Position numbers and translations under genes: made by a program. From Nocardioides conyzicola (lineage in GTDB: Bacteria > Actinomycetota > Actinomycetes > Propionibacteriales > Nocardioidaceae): a stretch of DNA of 64,000 nt. Shown here piece after piece: positions 25,186 to 38,424 of this stretch. Under the pieces are notes generated by a model. It was not told the origin of the DNA. It ran no database searches and saw only the letters and a list, made by a program, of their open reading frames with translations. The stretch spans positions 2,202,133 through 2,266,132 of the forward strand of contig NZ_BAABKM010000002.1 in assembly GCF_039543825.1 (NCBI RefSeq), in the 5' to 3' direction. Positions within the stretch are counted from its first letter, which is position 1; each line of letters begins with the position of its first letter.

Positions 25186-26340
25186 TCAGCTGATCATCCT
25201 CCGCGCCACGGAGCGCTGCCGGGCGGCGATGCGCTCGGCGTACTGCTCCGTGGTGAGGGGGGTGAAGTGCGGGACCCGGGACGGTACGTCGGCGAGCGGC
25301 ATCACCTCGGCGACGGGCCCGTCCTCGGGGCCGAGGTCGCGGGTCAGCCGCTGCCACCGCAGCATCAGGGCGCCGGTGCGGTGGCCCGTGGTCTCCAGCC
25401 AGTTGGCGATCGGGGTGCCGCCGGGCGGCGTCTCCGAGATCACGAACCGCATCTTGCCGTCGGGATCGGTCCGGGCCTGCGCCTTGGTGAGCGAGGTCTG
25501 GTGGGTCTCGTAGTCGGTCGAGGCATACCAGTCCGAGCCGATCTGGATCGCCTGGTAGGCGCAGTCCGTGCACTCCGGCACGGTGATCACCAGCGCCTCG
25601 TCCTCCGCGATCGCGTAGTGCCCGATCGACGAGCGCTGCGACGCGAGGCCGCCCGGGGTCGACTGCGGCGCGGTCGGCTGGTTGACCGGCTCCTTGTTCT
25701 GGAAGAACTCCGGGAACGCGAACCAGGTCTGGATCGAGCCGACGAGGCTGCGCGCGGCGACCTCGTAGCGCTTGGCGAGACGGTCGCGCTCCAGCGGCTT
25801 CGCCGGCTGACCGAGCGTGTCCACCCGCTCGATGGTGATCAGACCACGCTCCTCGGTGTCCCAGTCGTTGTAGACCTCGCGCACGATCATCGTCTTCGCG
25901 CCGGGCTCGGCGGTGTAGGTGAACTCGAAGTTGCCGTCCGCGTCCTTCTCGAGCTCGCGGTCGTCGAAGGCCAGCATCGAGGTGGCCGCCGTGGTCGCCG
26001 AGTAGGCGCCGCCCATCACCTGGAAGGACAGGTCCGCCGTCGTGCCACGACGACCGCGCACGACGTACTCCACGCCCTCCTTGAGGTAGGCGTTGAAGTA
26101 GATCGCGTCCGGGTTGTCCAGGCCCTGGCGGGAGAACTGGTGGGTCGGGTTGATGAACAGCGTCCGGTCGAGGTCGTGGTCGAAGGCCATCTGCATGGCC
26201 ATCCGGATCCGGCCCGACAGGTAGTCGTAGCCCTCCAGCCGGTCCTGCTCCGTCCTGATGAACGGCGCGTTCGCGACCAGCTCCTCGGCCTCCGCGATGG
26301 CGTCCTGGAGGACCTTGGTCAGTCCGTAGCTCTCGCTCAT
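25186..26340 (-). CDS. DUF1214 domain protein
   Basis: 384 aa, soluble, no signal peptide. The DUF1214 region occupies the last third (WYASTDYETHQTSLTKAQA, DGKMRFVISETPPGGTPIANWLETTGHRTGALMLRWQRL). The N-terminal half contains GYDYLSGRIRMAMQMAF and a beta-rich central part with Asp/Glu-rich loops. Molecular function unknown. Overlaps the stop of the upstream LLM oxidoreductase (ATGA), so both are controlled by the KstR-like promoter at 27223-27240. Its end lies nine bases from the convergent mycofactocin SDR. A steroid-catabolism accessory role is inferred from regulation. Confidence 0.8.
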   Translation of the reverse strand: MSESYGLTKVLQDAIAEAEELVANAPFIRTEQDRLEGYDYLSGRIRMAMQMAFDHDLDRTLFINPTHQFSRQGLDNPDAIYFNAYLKEGVEYVVRGRRGTTADLSFQVMGGAYSATTAATSMLAFDDRELEKDADGNFEFTYTAEPGAKTMIVREVYNDWDTEERGLITIERVDTLGQPAKPLERDRLAKRYEVAARSLVGSIQTWFAFPEFFQNKEPVNQPTAPQSTPGGLASQRSSIGHYAIAEDEALVITVPECTDCAYQAIQIGSDWYASTDYETHQTSLTKAQARTDPDGKMRFVISETPPGGTPIANWLETTGHRTGALMLRWQRLTRDLGPEDGPVAEVMPLADVPSRVPHFTPLTTEQYAERIAARQRSVARRMIS

Positions 26341-27215
26341 CCGTTGACCTTGTGGATGACGTCCTCGGCGTACCGCTCCAGGTGCGCGATCTTCTTGTCG
26401 AGCGGCTCGGTGTCGGGGCCCTTGATGTAGGGCACCCGGAAGCCGACGATGCAGTCGGTGACGCCCTTGTCCTCCAGGCGCTTGATGCCGTCGGGGGTGT
26501 AGGCGTCGTACGAGATCACGTGCACCTCGAAGTCGTCGCGGGTGTCACCCTCCTCCTTGCGGATCTCGGCGAGGCGCGTGAGGAGCCGGTCGAGCTCCTC
26601 GCCGTCGCCGCCGGCGTGCATCCAGCCGTCGCCCTTGCGCACCGCGCGGCGCAGGGCGTTGTCGACGTGGCCGCCGACGAGGAGCGGGATCGTCTCGGTG
26701 GCGCCGGGGCACTGCTTGAGGGCGTCCACCTCGTAGAACTCGCCGTGGTACTCGAAGAACTCACCGGTGGTCAGGCCGCGGAGGATGTCCATGCACTCGT
26801 CCATCCGCTTGCCGCGCCTGGCCCAGTCGACGCCCATGGCGTCGAAGTCCTCGGGCCACGGCGAGATGCCGACGCCGAGGCCGAGGCGGTTGTCGGAGAG
26901 GAAGGCCAGCGACGAGGCCTGCTTGGCGACCAGCACCGGGGGCCGGATCGGCAGCTTGAGCACGAACGGCGTCAGCCGCAGCGTGGTCGTCACCGCGAAG
27001 AGGTGCGCGCACAGCACCATCGTCTCGATGAACTCCTTGCCGTCGAGGAACTCGCGGTCCCCCGTGTCGGTGTAGGGATACTTCGAGTCGGAGTCCTGCG
27101 GGTAGATGACGCTGTCGGCGACGGTCATGCTCGTGTAGCCGGCGGCCTCTGCCGCCTGGGCCAACGGTGCGTAGTACGTCGCCTGGGTCATCGCCTCGGC
27201 GTAGCTGAATCGCAT
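26337..27215 (-). CDS. LLM class F420-dependent oxidoreductase
   Basis: 292 aa TIM-barrel of the luciferase-like family. Landmarks: MRFSYAEAMTQATYYAPLAQAAEAAGYTSMTVADS, TTLRLTPFVLKLPIRPPVLVAKQASSLAFLSDNRLGLGVGISPWPEDF and GGHVDNALRRAVRKGDGWMHAG. The GVGISPWPEDFDAMGVD run and F420-type layout point to F420H2 rather than FMN. ATG is seven bases after a TAGTCT -10, indicating a leaderless mRNA under a KstR-like box. Rv3520c, as I recall, is a comparable LLM protein in the mycobacterial KstR regulon. Head of a two-gene operon with DUF1214, divergent from an NTF2-like gene. Confidence 0.88.
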   Translation of the reverse strand: MRFSYAEAMTQATYYAPLAQAAEAAGYTSMTVADSVIYPQDSDSKYPYTDTGDREFLDGKEFIETMVLCAHLFAVTTTLRLTPFVLKLPIRPPVLVAKQASSLAFLSDNRLGLGVGISPWPEDFDAMGVDWARRGKRMDECMDILRGLTTGEFFEYHGEFYEVDALKQCPGATETIPLLVGGHVDNALRRAVRKGDGWMHAGGDGEELDRLLTRLAEIRKEEGDTRDDFEVHVISYDAYTPDGIKRLEDKGVTDCIVGFRVPYIKGPDTEPLDKKIAHLERYAEDVIHKVNG

Positions 27216-27222
27216 GCGGGTC

Positions 27223-27240
27223 AGACTAGAACGTGTTCCA
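27223..27240 (-). promoter_or_regulatory. KstR-like operator overlapping a leaderless -10
   Basis: TAGAACGTGTTCCA (27227-27240) fits TnnAACnnGTTnnA fully. On the minus strand the -10 TAGTCT (27228-27223) shares two bases with it and ends seven bases before the LLM start codon. The arrangement copies that of the SDR promoter at 16481-16498. It is also 22 bases upstream of the divergent NTF2-like gene. Confidence 0.68.
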
Positions 27241-27262
27241 CTTTTCTGCCAGAGTTGGTCCC

Positions 27263-27688
27263 GTGGACCTCCAGGAGATCAGCGACCGGCTCGAGATCGA
27301 GGGCGTGGTCATCCGCTACACCCGGGGCATCGACACCGGTGCGTGGGACCTGCTCGACTCCGTCTTCACCCAGGACGCCGAGATCGACTACACCGAGTCC
27401 GGCGGGATCGCCGACGCCTACCCGGCCGTGAAGAGCTGGCTCGCCGAGGTGCTGCCGGCCTTCTTCCCGAAGCGGATGCACTCCCTGCACCAGCTCGACA
27501 TCTCCATCGACGGCGACGAGGCGAGCTGCTCGGCGTACTTCCACAACCCGATGCCTCTCGATGACGGCAAGGGTGGGGAGAAGGTCGTCGAGTTCGGCGG
27601 GCTCTACCACCACACGATGACCCGGACGGCGGACGGCTGGCGCAGTCGCAAGCTGCACGAGGAGATCGTCTGGAAGCGCGGGATCTAG
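27263..27688 (+). CDS. NTF2/SnoaL-like domain protein
   Basis: 141 aa, one alpha+beta-barrel domain. Typical SnoaL_4 features: QEISDRLEIEGVVIRYTRGIDTGAWDLLDSVFTQDAEIDYTESGG, SLHQLDISIDGDEASCSAYFHNPM and DGWRSRKLHEEIVWKRG. The RYTRGID segment and following Asp/Tyr are the usual active-site positions in dehydratase/isomerase members. GTG at 27263 begins the domain; the in-frame ATG at 27233 would add residues encoded by the operator. Divergent from the LLM-DUF1214 operon with the KstR-like box between, so possibly coregulated. Could be a dehydratase, isomerase or small ligand-binding protein. Confidence 0.82.
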   Translation: MDLQEISDRLEIEGVVIRYTRGIDTGAWDLLDSVFTQDAEIDYTESGGIADAYPAVKSWLAEVLPAFFPKRMHSLHQLDISIDGDEASCSAYFHNPMPLDDGKGGEKVVEFGGLYHHTMTRTADGWRSRKLHEEIVWKRGI

Positions 27689-27739
27689 CCTCGCTGGGTG
27701 AGAATGGCGGCGTACGCCTAGCACCGGGAGAGGAACGAC

Positions 27740-28312
27740 GTGGCCGACGAGTTGCCGGACCGACCCAGCGAGGAGCACCCGATCATCGCGGGCCTGGTGG
27801 CCCTGGTGGGCGTCGGGCTGGTCGTCGGGCTGGTGATCGGGCTCGTCGTGCTGGCCGGCACCAAGGTGCTCGGCATCGGCGGTGACGACGAGGGCTCCAG
27901 CGCCAACGGGCGGGCCAGCCTCTACCTGCCGACGCCGTCGAAGACCAGCGCGGCGACGGACCCCGAGATCACGCTGGCGCCGGGCGAGACCGAGAGCGCG
28001 TCCGAGAGTCCCTCCGAGTCGCCGAGCGAGTCGCCCGAGCGGGAGATCTCGTTGTCGTCCTCGACGGTCGAGGTCGGCCCGATGGAGCAGTTCAACCTGA
28101 CGGGCGTCTATCCCGAGGGCGAGGGCGCGATCCTGACCGTACAGCGCTTCCAGGACGGGACCTGGGTCAACTTCCCCGCGACCGGCTCGGTCAGCGGCGA
28201 GGCCTTCCAGATCGCCGTGCAGACCAGCAAGTCAGGCGTGAACCGGTTCCGGGTGGTCGACACCGACTCGGGGCTGAAGTCGGGCGAGGTCCGGGTCACC
28301 GTCACGGGGTGA
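27740..28312 (+). CDS. Membrane-anchored extracytoplasmic protein of unknown function
   Basis: 190 aa. Short cytoplasmic N terminus, one long hydrophobic helix (about residues 14-44, IIAGLVALVGVGLVVGLVIGLVVLAG), then a low-complexity linker with repeated SESPSE units (about 85-100) and a C-terminal beta-rich Ig-like or carbohydrate-like domain (ISLSSSTVEVGPMEQFNLTGVYP, TVQRFQDGTWVNFPATGSVSGEAFQIAV, GEVRVTV). GTG start with GGGAGAGG upstream. Probably outside the membrane, tethered. Its last 81 bases overlap the convergent EamA gene, an unusually long tail-to-tail overlap. Confidence 0.75.
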   Translation: MADELPDRPSEEHPIIAGLVALVGVGLVVGLVIGLVVLAGTKVLGIGGDDEGSSANGRASLYLPTPSKTSAATDPEITLAPGETESASESPSESPSESPEREISLSSSTVEVGPMEQFNLTGVYPEGEGAILTVQRFQDGTWVNFPATGSVSGEAFQIAVQTSKSGVNRFRVVDTDSGLKSGEVRVTVTG

Positions 28313-29164
28313 GCGGCGCTGGCCGGCGAGGATGCCGGCGAGCACCATCAGCAGGCCGAGGGCCTGGCTGCCGCCGAACGACTCGCCCGCGAGCGCGACG
28401 CCGATGACGGTGCCGGCCACCGGGTTGAGCAGCCCGACCAGCGACACCGCGCCCGCGGGCAGTCGCCGCAGGCCGTGGAACCAGACGACGTACGCGACGA
28501 GCGTCCCGGCGACGCCGAGGTAGAGGAAGCCGCCGATCGCGCTCGGGCTCAGGGCGGGCGGGGCTCCTTCGACGACGAGCGCGATCGGGAGCAGCACGAG
28601 CCCACCGGCGACCAGCTGCCAGGCGGTGAACGTGAGCAGGTCGACCGGCGGCTGCCACCGCTTGACGAGCACGAAGCCGAGCGACGACATGGCGACGGCG
28701 CCGAGGGACGCGGCGACCCCGATCGGGTCGACGGCGAAGTCGGCGCGCAGCACGAGCAGGGCGACGCCGGCGGCGCCGACGGCAGCGCCGGCCAGGGAGG
28801 CGGCGCGGGGTCGTTCGCCGATCAGGCCCCACGCGACCAGCATGACCGCGATGGGCGCGGTCGCGGTGAGGGTGGCGGCGGTGCCGCCGGGCAGCCGGTA
28901 GGCGGCGATGAAGATCAGCACGAAGAAGGCGCCGATGTTGAGGGTGCCGAGGACGAGGGTCCGCCACCACCAGATGCCCTGCGGCAACCGGGGGCGGAAC
29001 GCGAGCAGGAGCAGGCCGAACGGCAGCGCGCGCACCGTCGCGCCGAAGAGCGGGCGGTCCGGGGGCAGGAAGGTCTCGGTCACGTAGTACCCCGAGCCCC
29101 ACGCGATCGGGGCCAGCGCGGTGAGGGCGAGGACGCCCCAGCGGGCGGAAGATTTAGTTTCCAC
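28232..29164 (-). CDS. EamA/DMT family transporter
   Basis: 310 aa with ten hydrophobic helices in two EamA repeats. Landmarks: ALAPIAWGSGYYVTETFLPPDRPLFGATVRALPFG, LPGGTAATLTATAPIAVMLVAW and the second-repeat GVAGTLVAYVVWFHGLRRLPAGAVSLVGLLNPVAG. I chose GTG at 29164 because a near-consensus TATTAT -10 (29177-29172 on this strand) ends seven bases before it; an ATG at 29173 would overlap that box. Divergent from a MarR regulator with twin direct-repeat operators between, so probably induced by the regulator's ligand. Likely an exporter of small metabolites. The C-terminal tail overlaps the 27740 gene. Confidence 0.85.
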   Translation of the reverse strand: METKSSARWGVLALTALAPIAWGSGYYVTETFLPPDRPLFGATVRALPFGLLLLAFRPRLPQGIWWWRTLVLGTLNIGAFFVLIFIAAYRLPGGTAATLTATAPIAVMLVAWGLIGERPRAASLAGAAVGAAGVALLVLRADFAVDPIGVAASLGAVAMSSLGFVLVKRWQPPVDLLTFTAWQLVAGGLVLLPIALVVEGAPPALSPSAIGGFLYLGVAGTLVAYVVWFHGLRRLPAGAVSLVGLLNPVAGTVIGVALAGESFGGSQALGLLMVLAGILAGQRRSPRDGDPDLARLQPRVGVDHPEPVHA

Positions 29165-29197
29165 GGAAGACATAATAGTTTCCGCGTAAGATATATT
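29156..29197. promoter_or_regulatory. MarR operator pair and face-to-face leaderless promoters
   Basis: AGTTTCCACGGAAGA (29156-29170) and AGTTTCCGCGTAAGA (29177-29191) are direct repeats with two mismatches, offset by 21 bases (two helical turns). TATTAT on the minus strand (29177-29172) serves EamA, and TATATT on the plus strand (29192-29197) lies six bases before the MarR ATG. Binding at the repeats should block both promoters. Confidence 0.62.
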
Positions 29198-29203
29198 CCA
29201 GGC

Positions 29204-29713
29204 ATGGGTGCACCGGACGAGGGCGACCTCGATCACGTCGGCCGGATCATGGTGAAGTGGCACGTCGCCAGGCCCGACCTCGACGTCTCACCGCAGGGCG
29301 TCATCGGGCGCCTGCACCGCCTGGCCGCCCGGCTGACCGAGGAGCTGGTGGCCGTCTACGGCGAGTTCGGTCTGGGGGAGGGCGAGTTCGACGTCCTGGC
29401 CACGCTCCGGCGCGAGGGCGCGCCGTACGAGATGACGCCCGGCGACCTCGCCGACTGGACGATGGTCTCGTCCGGAGCGGTCACCAAGCGCGTGGACCGC
29501 TGTGTCGAGCAGGGCTGGGTCACCCGTCGCGTCAGCGACGACGACGCCCGCGGCCGGGTGGTCGCGCTGACCGATGCCGGGCGCGACCTCATCGACCGGG
29601 CGTTCGTCGCCCACCTGGCCAACGAGCACCGGCTCGTCGGGATGATCGACGAGACGGAGCGGGCCCGGCTCGCCAGGACCCTTGAGTCCTGGGGCCGGGC
29701 CCTCGACGACTAG
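29204..29713 (+). CDS. MarR family transcriptional regulator
   Basis: 169 aa. Winged helix about residues 65-125: MTPGDLADWTMVSSGAVTKRVDRCVEQGWVTRRVSDDDARGRVVALTDAG, the standard MarR recognition helix and wing with DxRxR-type DDARGR. N- and C-terminal helices for dimerisation flank it. ATG is six bases after a TATATT -10, so a leaderless mRNA is likely. It presumably represses itself and the divergent EamA exporter by binding the repeats at 29156-29191. Ligand unknown. Convergent with the aldo/keto reductase eight bases away. Confidence 0.9.
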   Translation: MGAPDEGDLDHVGRIMVKWHVARPDLDVSPQGVIGRLHRLAARLTEELVAVYGEFGLGEGEFDVLATLRREGAPYEMTPGDLADWTMVSSGAVTKRVDRCVEQGWVTRRVSDDDARGRVVALTDAGRDLIDRAFVAHLANEHRLVGMIDETERARLARTLESWGRALDD

Positions 29714-29720
29714 CTGCCGA

Positions 29721-30566
29721 TCAGCTGGGGATCCAGTCGAAGGTGTCCGGGTTGGGGCCGGTGCGGCCGGCCTCGCCCTGGTCCAGCGCGCTGATCGTGG
29801 CGACCTGGTCGTCGGTGAGCGTGAAGTCGAAGAGGTCGAAGTTCTCGCGCATCCGCTCCTCGCGCATCGACTTCGGGAAGACGATGTCGCCGCGGTCGAG
29901 GTGCCAGCGGAGCGTGACCTGCGACGGCGTCTTGCCGTGGGCCGCGGCGATCTCGCCGATGACGGCGTCGTCGATCACCTTGCCCTTCGCGATCGGTGAC
30001 CAGGCCTCGACCTCGATGCCGTGCCGGATCGACGCGGCGCGCGCCGCCTCGTTGGTGAAGTACGGGTGCACCTCGATCTGGTTCACCGCCGGGACGAAGC
30101 CGGTCTCCTCCACGATCCGGTCCAGGTGGTCCGGCTGGAAGTTGGAGACGCCGACCGAGGTCGCGCGGCCGTCGGCCACGAACTCGGTGAGGGTCCGCCA
30201 GGTCGACACGTAGTCGCCGTCGTACCGCGTCGGCAGCGGCCAGTGGATGAGGAAGAGGTCGATCCGGTCGAGGCCGAGCCGCTCGAGCGTCCGCTCGAAC
30301 TCGCGGCGCGCGGCGTCGGGCTCGTGGAAGGTGTTGTTGAGCTTGCTGGTGATGTAGAGCTCGTCGCGCGGGATGCCGGCGTTCGCGATGGCGGCGCCGA
30401 CGCCGGCCTCGTTGCCGTACATCTGCGCGGTGTCGATGTGGCGGTAGCCCACCTCGAACGCGGTGGTGACCGTGGCCTCGGTCTCCTCGGGCGGGACCTG
30501 GAAGACCCCGAAGCCGAGCTGGGGGATGGTGGTCTGGTTGTTCAGGGCGACAGTGGGAACGGTCAT
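29721..30566 (-). CDS. Aldo/keto reductase
   Basis: 281 aa (beta/alpha)8 NADPH-dependent reductase. The catalytic tetrad is visible: Asp and Tyr in YRHIDTAQMYGNE, Lys in LYITSKLNN and His in LFLIHWPLP. The cofactor loop near the C terminus is IVFPKSMREERMRENFDLFDF. Closest to the 2,5-diketo-gluconate/methylglyoxal reductase group (AKR5). ATG at 30566 is the family start; the longer frame adds 19 poorly conserved residues. It shares a 220-base intergenic region with the divergent dnaK operon. Physiological carbonyl substrate unknown. Confidence 0.9.
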   Translation of the reverse strand: MTVPTVALNNQTTIPQLGFGVFQVPPEETEATVTTAFEVGYRHIDTAQMYGNEAGVGAAIANAGIPRDELYITSKLNNTFHEPDAARREFERTLERLGLDRIDLFLIHWPLPTRYDGDYVSTWRTLTEFVADGRATSVGVSNFQPDHLDRIVEETGFVPAVNQIEVHPYFTNEAARAASIRHGIEVEAWSPIAKGKVIDDAVIGEIAAAHGKTPSQVTLRWHLDRGDIVFPKSMREERMRENFDLFDFTLTDDQVATISALDQGEAGRTGPNPDTFDWIPS

Positions 30567-30675
30567 ACACGTTCCATCTCCGTTCGGGGGGTCGAACATT
30601 CCCGCGAGTGAGGATGGACTCATGGATCAGATGCGCAGATCCTTCGCGCCGGGGAATGGATCGCGCCAGACCTCC

Positions 30676-30769
30676 GTTGAGCCAAGTAAGCAAAGTTGAG
30701 TTGATCGGACTCAACTCATTTGGCAGACTGCATCCGGCGACGCAAGATGGTCGTCACGCAGGACTCAAC
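30676..30769 (+). promoter_or_regulatory. HAIR operator (HspR box) upstream of dnaK
   Basis: GTTGAGT-N7-ACTCAAC at 30695-30715 matches the actinobacterial HAIR consensus CTTGAGT-N7-ACTCAAG except for the outermost base of each arm. Extra half sites occur at 30676-30682 (GTTGAGC) and 30763-30769 (ACTCAAC), close to the dnaK ribosome site. HspR encoded downstream with DnaK as corepressor is the known regulator of such operons. Confidence 0.85.
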
Positions 30770-30786
30770 ACGGAGGTACTACAGAC

Positions 30787-32633
<1,847 letters not shown>

Positions 32634-32637
<4 letters not shown>

Positions 32638-33209
32638 CCGAGCCGTCCCAGGGCGAGCCCGGTACTCCGGCGGCTGAGGAGCAGGAGACCCCTGCTCCTC
32701 AGCCCGAGGGGCCTCCGGCCGAGCAGCCGGTCGTCGAGCCCGCGGAGCAGGCCGGGATGGACGAGCTCACCCTCGCCCAGATCGCGCTGGCCGAGCGGAC
32801 CAACGACCTCCAGCGGCTGCAGGCGGAGTTCGTCAACTACAAGCGCCGGGTCGAGCGCGACCGCGACCTGATCCGGGAGAACGCGACGTACGCCGCGCTC
32901 GCCCCGATCACCGAGGTGCTCGACACCATCGACCGGGCCCGCGAGCACGGCGACCTGGACGCCGGCTTCCAGACCGTCGCCGACCAGCTCGAGCGGGTCG
33001 TCGCCGGGCTCGGGCTCACCAAGTTCGGTGCGCCCGGCGAGGCGTTCGACCCCACGATCCACGAGGCCCTCTCCCACATCGGCGAGGACCCCGAGGTCGA
33101 GGTGACGACGTGCAAGGTGGTCGCCAAGGCCGGCTACCGCATCGGCGACCGGGTGGTCCGGGCCGCGCAGGTGCTGGTCGTCGACCCGCCCAGCGGGCCG
33201 ACCGCATAA
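32634..33209 (+). CDS. grpE: Nucleotide exchange factor GrpE
   Basis: 191 aa. A Pro/Glu-rich disordered start (about 1-38) leads to the long coiled-coil ([27 protein letters not shown]) and the C-terminal beta domain with [21 protein letters not shown] and [16 protein letters not shown], the GrpE signature. It releases ADP from DnaK. GTG start overlaps the dnaK stop, giving translational coupling and near-equal expression; dnaJ follows after 24 bases. Confidence 0.97.
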
Positions 33210-33233
33210 CAAGACGAGAAGGGAGGTGCGCGC

Positions 33234-34397
<1,164 letters not shown>

Positions 34398-34401
34398 TCC
34401 C

Positions 34402-34836
34402 GTGGCCGGGCGTCCCCGTTACGAGCCGCCGGGTCCGGACAGCGCCGTCTACGTCATCAGCGTCGCCGCGGAGCTGAGCGGGCTGCACCCGCAGACGCTG
34501 CGCACCTACGAGCGGCTCGGGCTGATCATGCCCGGCCGCACCGGAGGCGGCGGTCGCCGCTACACCCACCGTGACGTCGAGCTGCTCCGCGAGATCAGCG
34601 ACCTCACCTCGGCGGGCATCGGCATCGAGGGCGTCCGCCGGATCCTCGACCTCGAGAACCGGGTCGCCGCCCTCGTGCAGCGCAACGAGGAGCTGCAGGC
34701 CGAGCTCGCCGCGACCCGGGAGGCGCTGCGGCAGGCGGCCGCGGCGCGCCGTACCGACGGACCGGTCAACAAGCTGCCGGTCCTCCGCCGACCAGAGCCA
34801 GGTCAGTCCGTCGTCGTGTGGCGACGAGGCCGTTAG
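34402..34836 (+). CDS. hspR: Heat-shock repressor HspR (MerR family)
   Basis: 144 aa. MerR helix-turn-helix and wing at about 14-80: YVISVAAELSGLHPQTLRTYERLGL then GGGRRYTHRDVELLREI, followed by a dimerising helix rich in Leu/Glu (LENRVAALVQRNEELQAELAATREAL). No metal-binding cysteines. Represses this operon by binding HAIR elements; one is present at 30695-30715. GTG start four bases after dnaJ, with GAGGAGG within the dnaJ end. The C-terminal 30 residues are Arg-rich. Confidence 0.95.
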   Translation: MAGRPRYEPPGPDSAVYVISVAAELSGLHPQTLRTYERLGLIMPGRTGGGGRRYTHRDVELLREISDLTSAGIGIEGVRRILDLENRVAALVQRNEELQAELAATREALRQAAAARRTDGPVNKLPVLRRPEPGQSVVVWRRGR

Positions 34837-34847
34837 CAGGGAGAAGC

Positions 34848-37442
<2,595 letters not shown>

Positions 37443-37446
37443 TGAA

Positions 37447-38424
37447 ATGGTCGGCGTGAGCGACCCGACCCCGACGCGACCCCGCCAGGTGACCATGGCG
37501 GGGTGGCTGATCATGGTCGGGTCGGTCTTCGCGCTGGGGCTCGTCATCGACCGGCTCTCCGGGCTGCACACGCTGGAGACCCAGCAGAAGATCAACGCCT
37601 TCCTCGCCACCTCGCCCGGGTCGGAGCTGGGGATCGGCAGCGACACGGTCGTCTCCGGCATCCGCACGCTCGCGATGGTGACGGCCGGGTGCGCGACCGC
37701 CGCGGGCATCCTGGGCTACCAGGTGCTACGCCGCAGCCGGAGCGCCCGGGCGGCGGTCACGGTGCTCGCCGTACCGCTCTTCCTCGCCGGCACGGTGACC
37801 GGCGGCTTCATCACCTCGGTGGTGGCGGCCTCGGCCGCGATCCTGTGGCTCCAGCCCGCGCGTGCGTGGTTCAACGGCGACCCGATCCCGGAGCGCCGTA
37901 CGGCGCTGGCGCCGGCTGCGCCGGCCACGGTGGCGCCGTCGGACGCGCAGCGGCCCCCGACGGTCCTGTGGGCCTGCGTGCTGACCTGGGTCTTCAGCGG
38001 GCTGGTGGTGGTCGGGCTGCTGGCGACCGCCGTCGTGCTCGCCGTCTCGCCGGACCTGATGCTCGACGAGGCGCACCGGCAGAACCCGGACCTGGCCGAC
38101 CAGGGCGTCTCGGACACCGTGCTGATCGGGTTCACCTTCCTGGTGCTCGCGGGCCTCGTCCTGTGGGCCCTGTCCGCCGCGGTCCTCGCCGTGCTCGTCT
38201 TCCGCCGCATCGACTGGGCCCGGATCGTGCTGATCGTCTCGGCGGCCACCTGCGCCGTCTTCTGCCTGGTCGGTGTCGCCGTCGGCGCCTTCCTGCTGGT
38301 CCTGCCGCTCCTCGCCAGCGTCGCGTGCATCGGGATGCTGCTGCGGGCCGACACGCGCCCGTGGTTCGCCCGCGCTACCCCGCCAGGTCCGCCGCCGCCA
38401 GGCGTCGGAGGCCCTCTGCGATGA
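37447..38424 (+). CDS. Polytopic membrane protein of unknown function
   Basis: 325 aa with seven or eight hydrophobic segments: three in the first half (about 18-36, 73-90, 100-130) and four in the second (about 172-200, 222-245, 255-295). A Pro/Ala linker (ALAPAAPATVAPSDAQRPPT, about 150-170) separates the halves, and the C terminus is Pro/Gly-rich (PPGPPPPGVGG). No recognisable catalytic motif. It begins four bases after clpB and may be read through from the chaperone operon; an internal GTG at 37456 is an alternative start. The last 50 bases overlap the convergent aminotransferase gene. Confidence 0.75.
   Translation: MVGVSDPTPTRPRQVTMAGWLIMVGSVFALGLVIDRLSGLHTLETQQKINAFLATSPGSELGIGSDTVVSGIRTLAMVTAGCATAAGILGYQVLRRSRSARAAVTVLAVPLFLAGTVTGGFITSVVAASAAILWLQPARAWFNGDPIPERRTALAPAAPATVAPSDAQRPPTVLWACVLTWVFSGLVVVGLLATAVVLAVSPDLMLDEAHRQNPDLADQGVSDTVLIGFTFLVLAGLVLWALSAAVLAVLVFRRIDWARIVLIVSAATCAVFCLVGVAVGAFLLVLPLLASVACIGMLLRADTRPWFARATPPGPPPPGVGGPLR

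Noticed and set aside
30556..30575. GGAACG-N8-CGTTCC inverted repeat over the aldo/keto reductase start as a KstR site
   Set aside because: Spacing does not fit AAC-NN-GTT, and part of the symmetry lies in the coding sequence.
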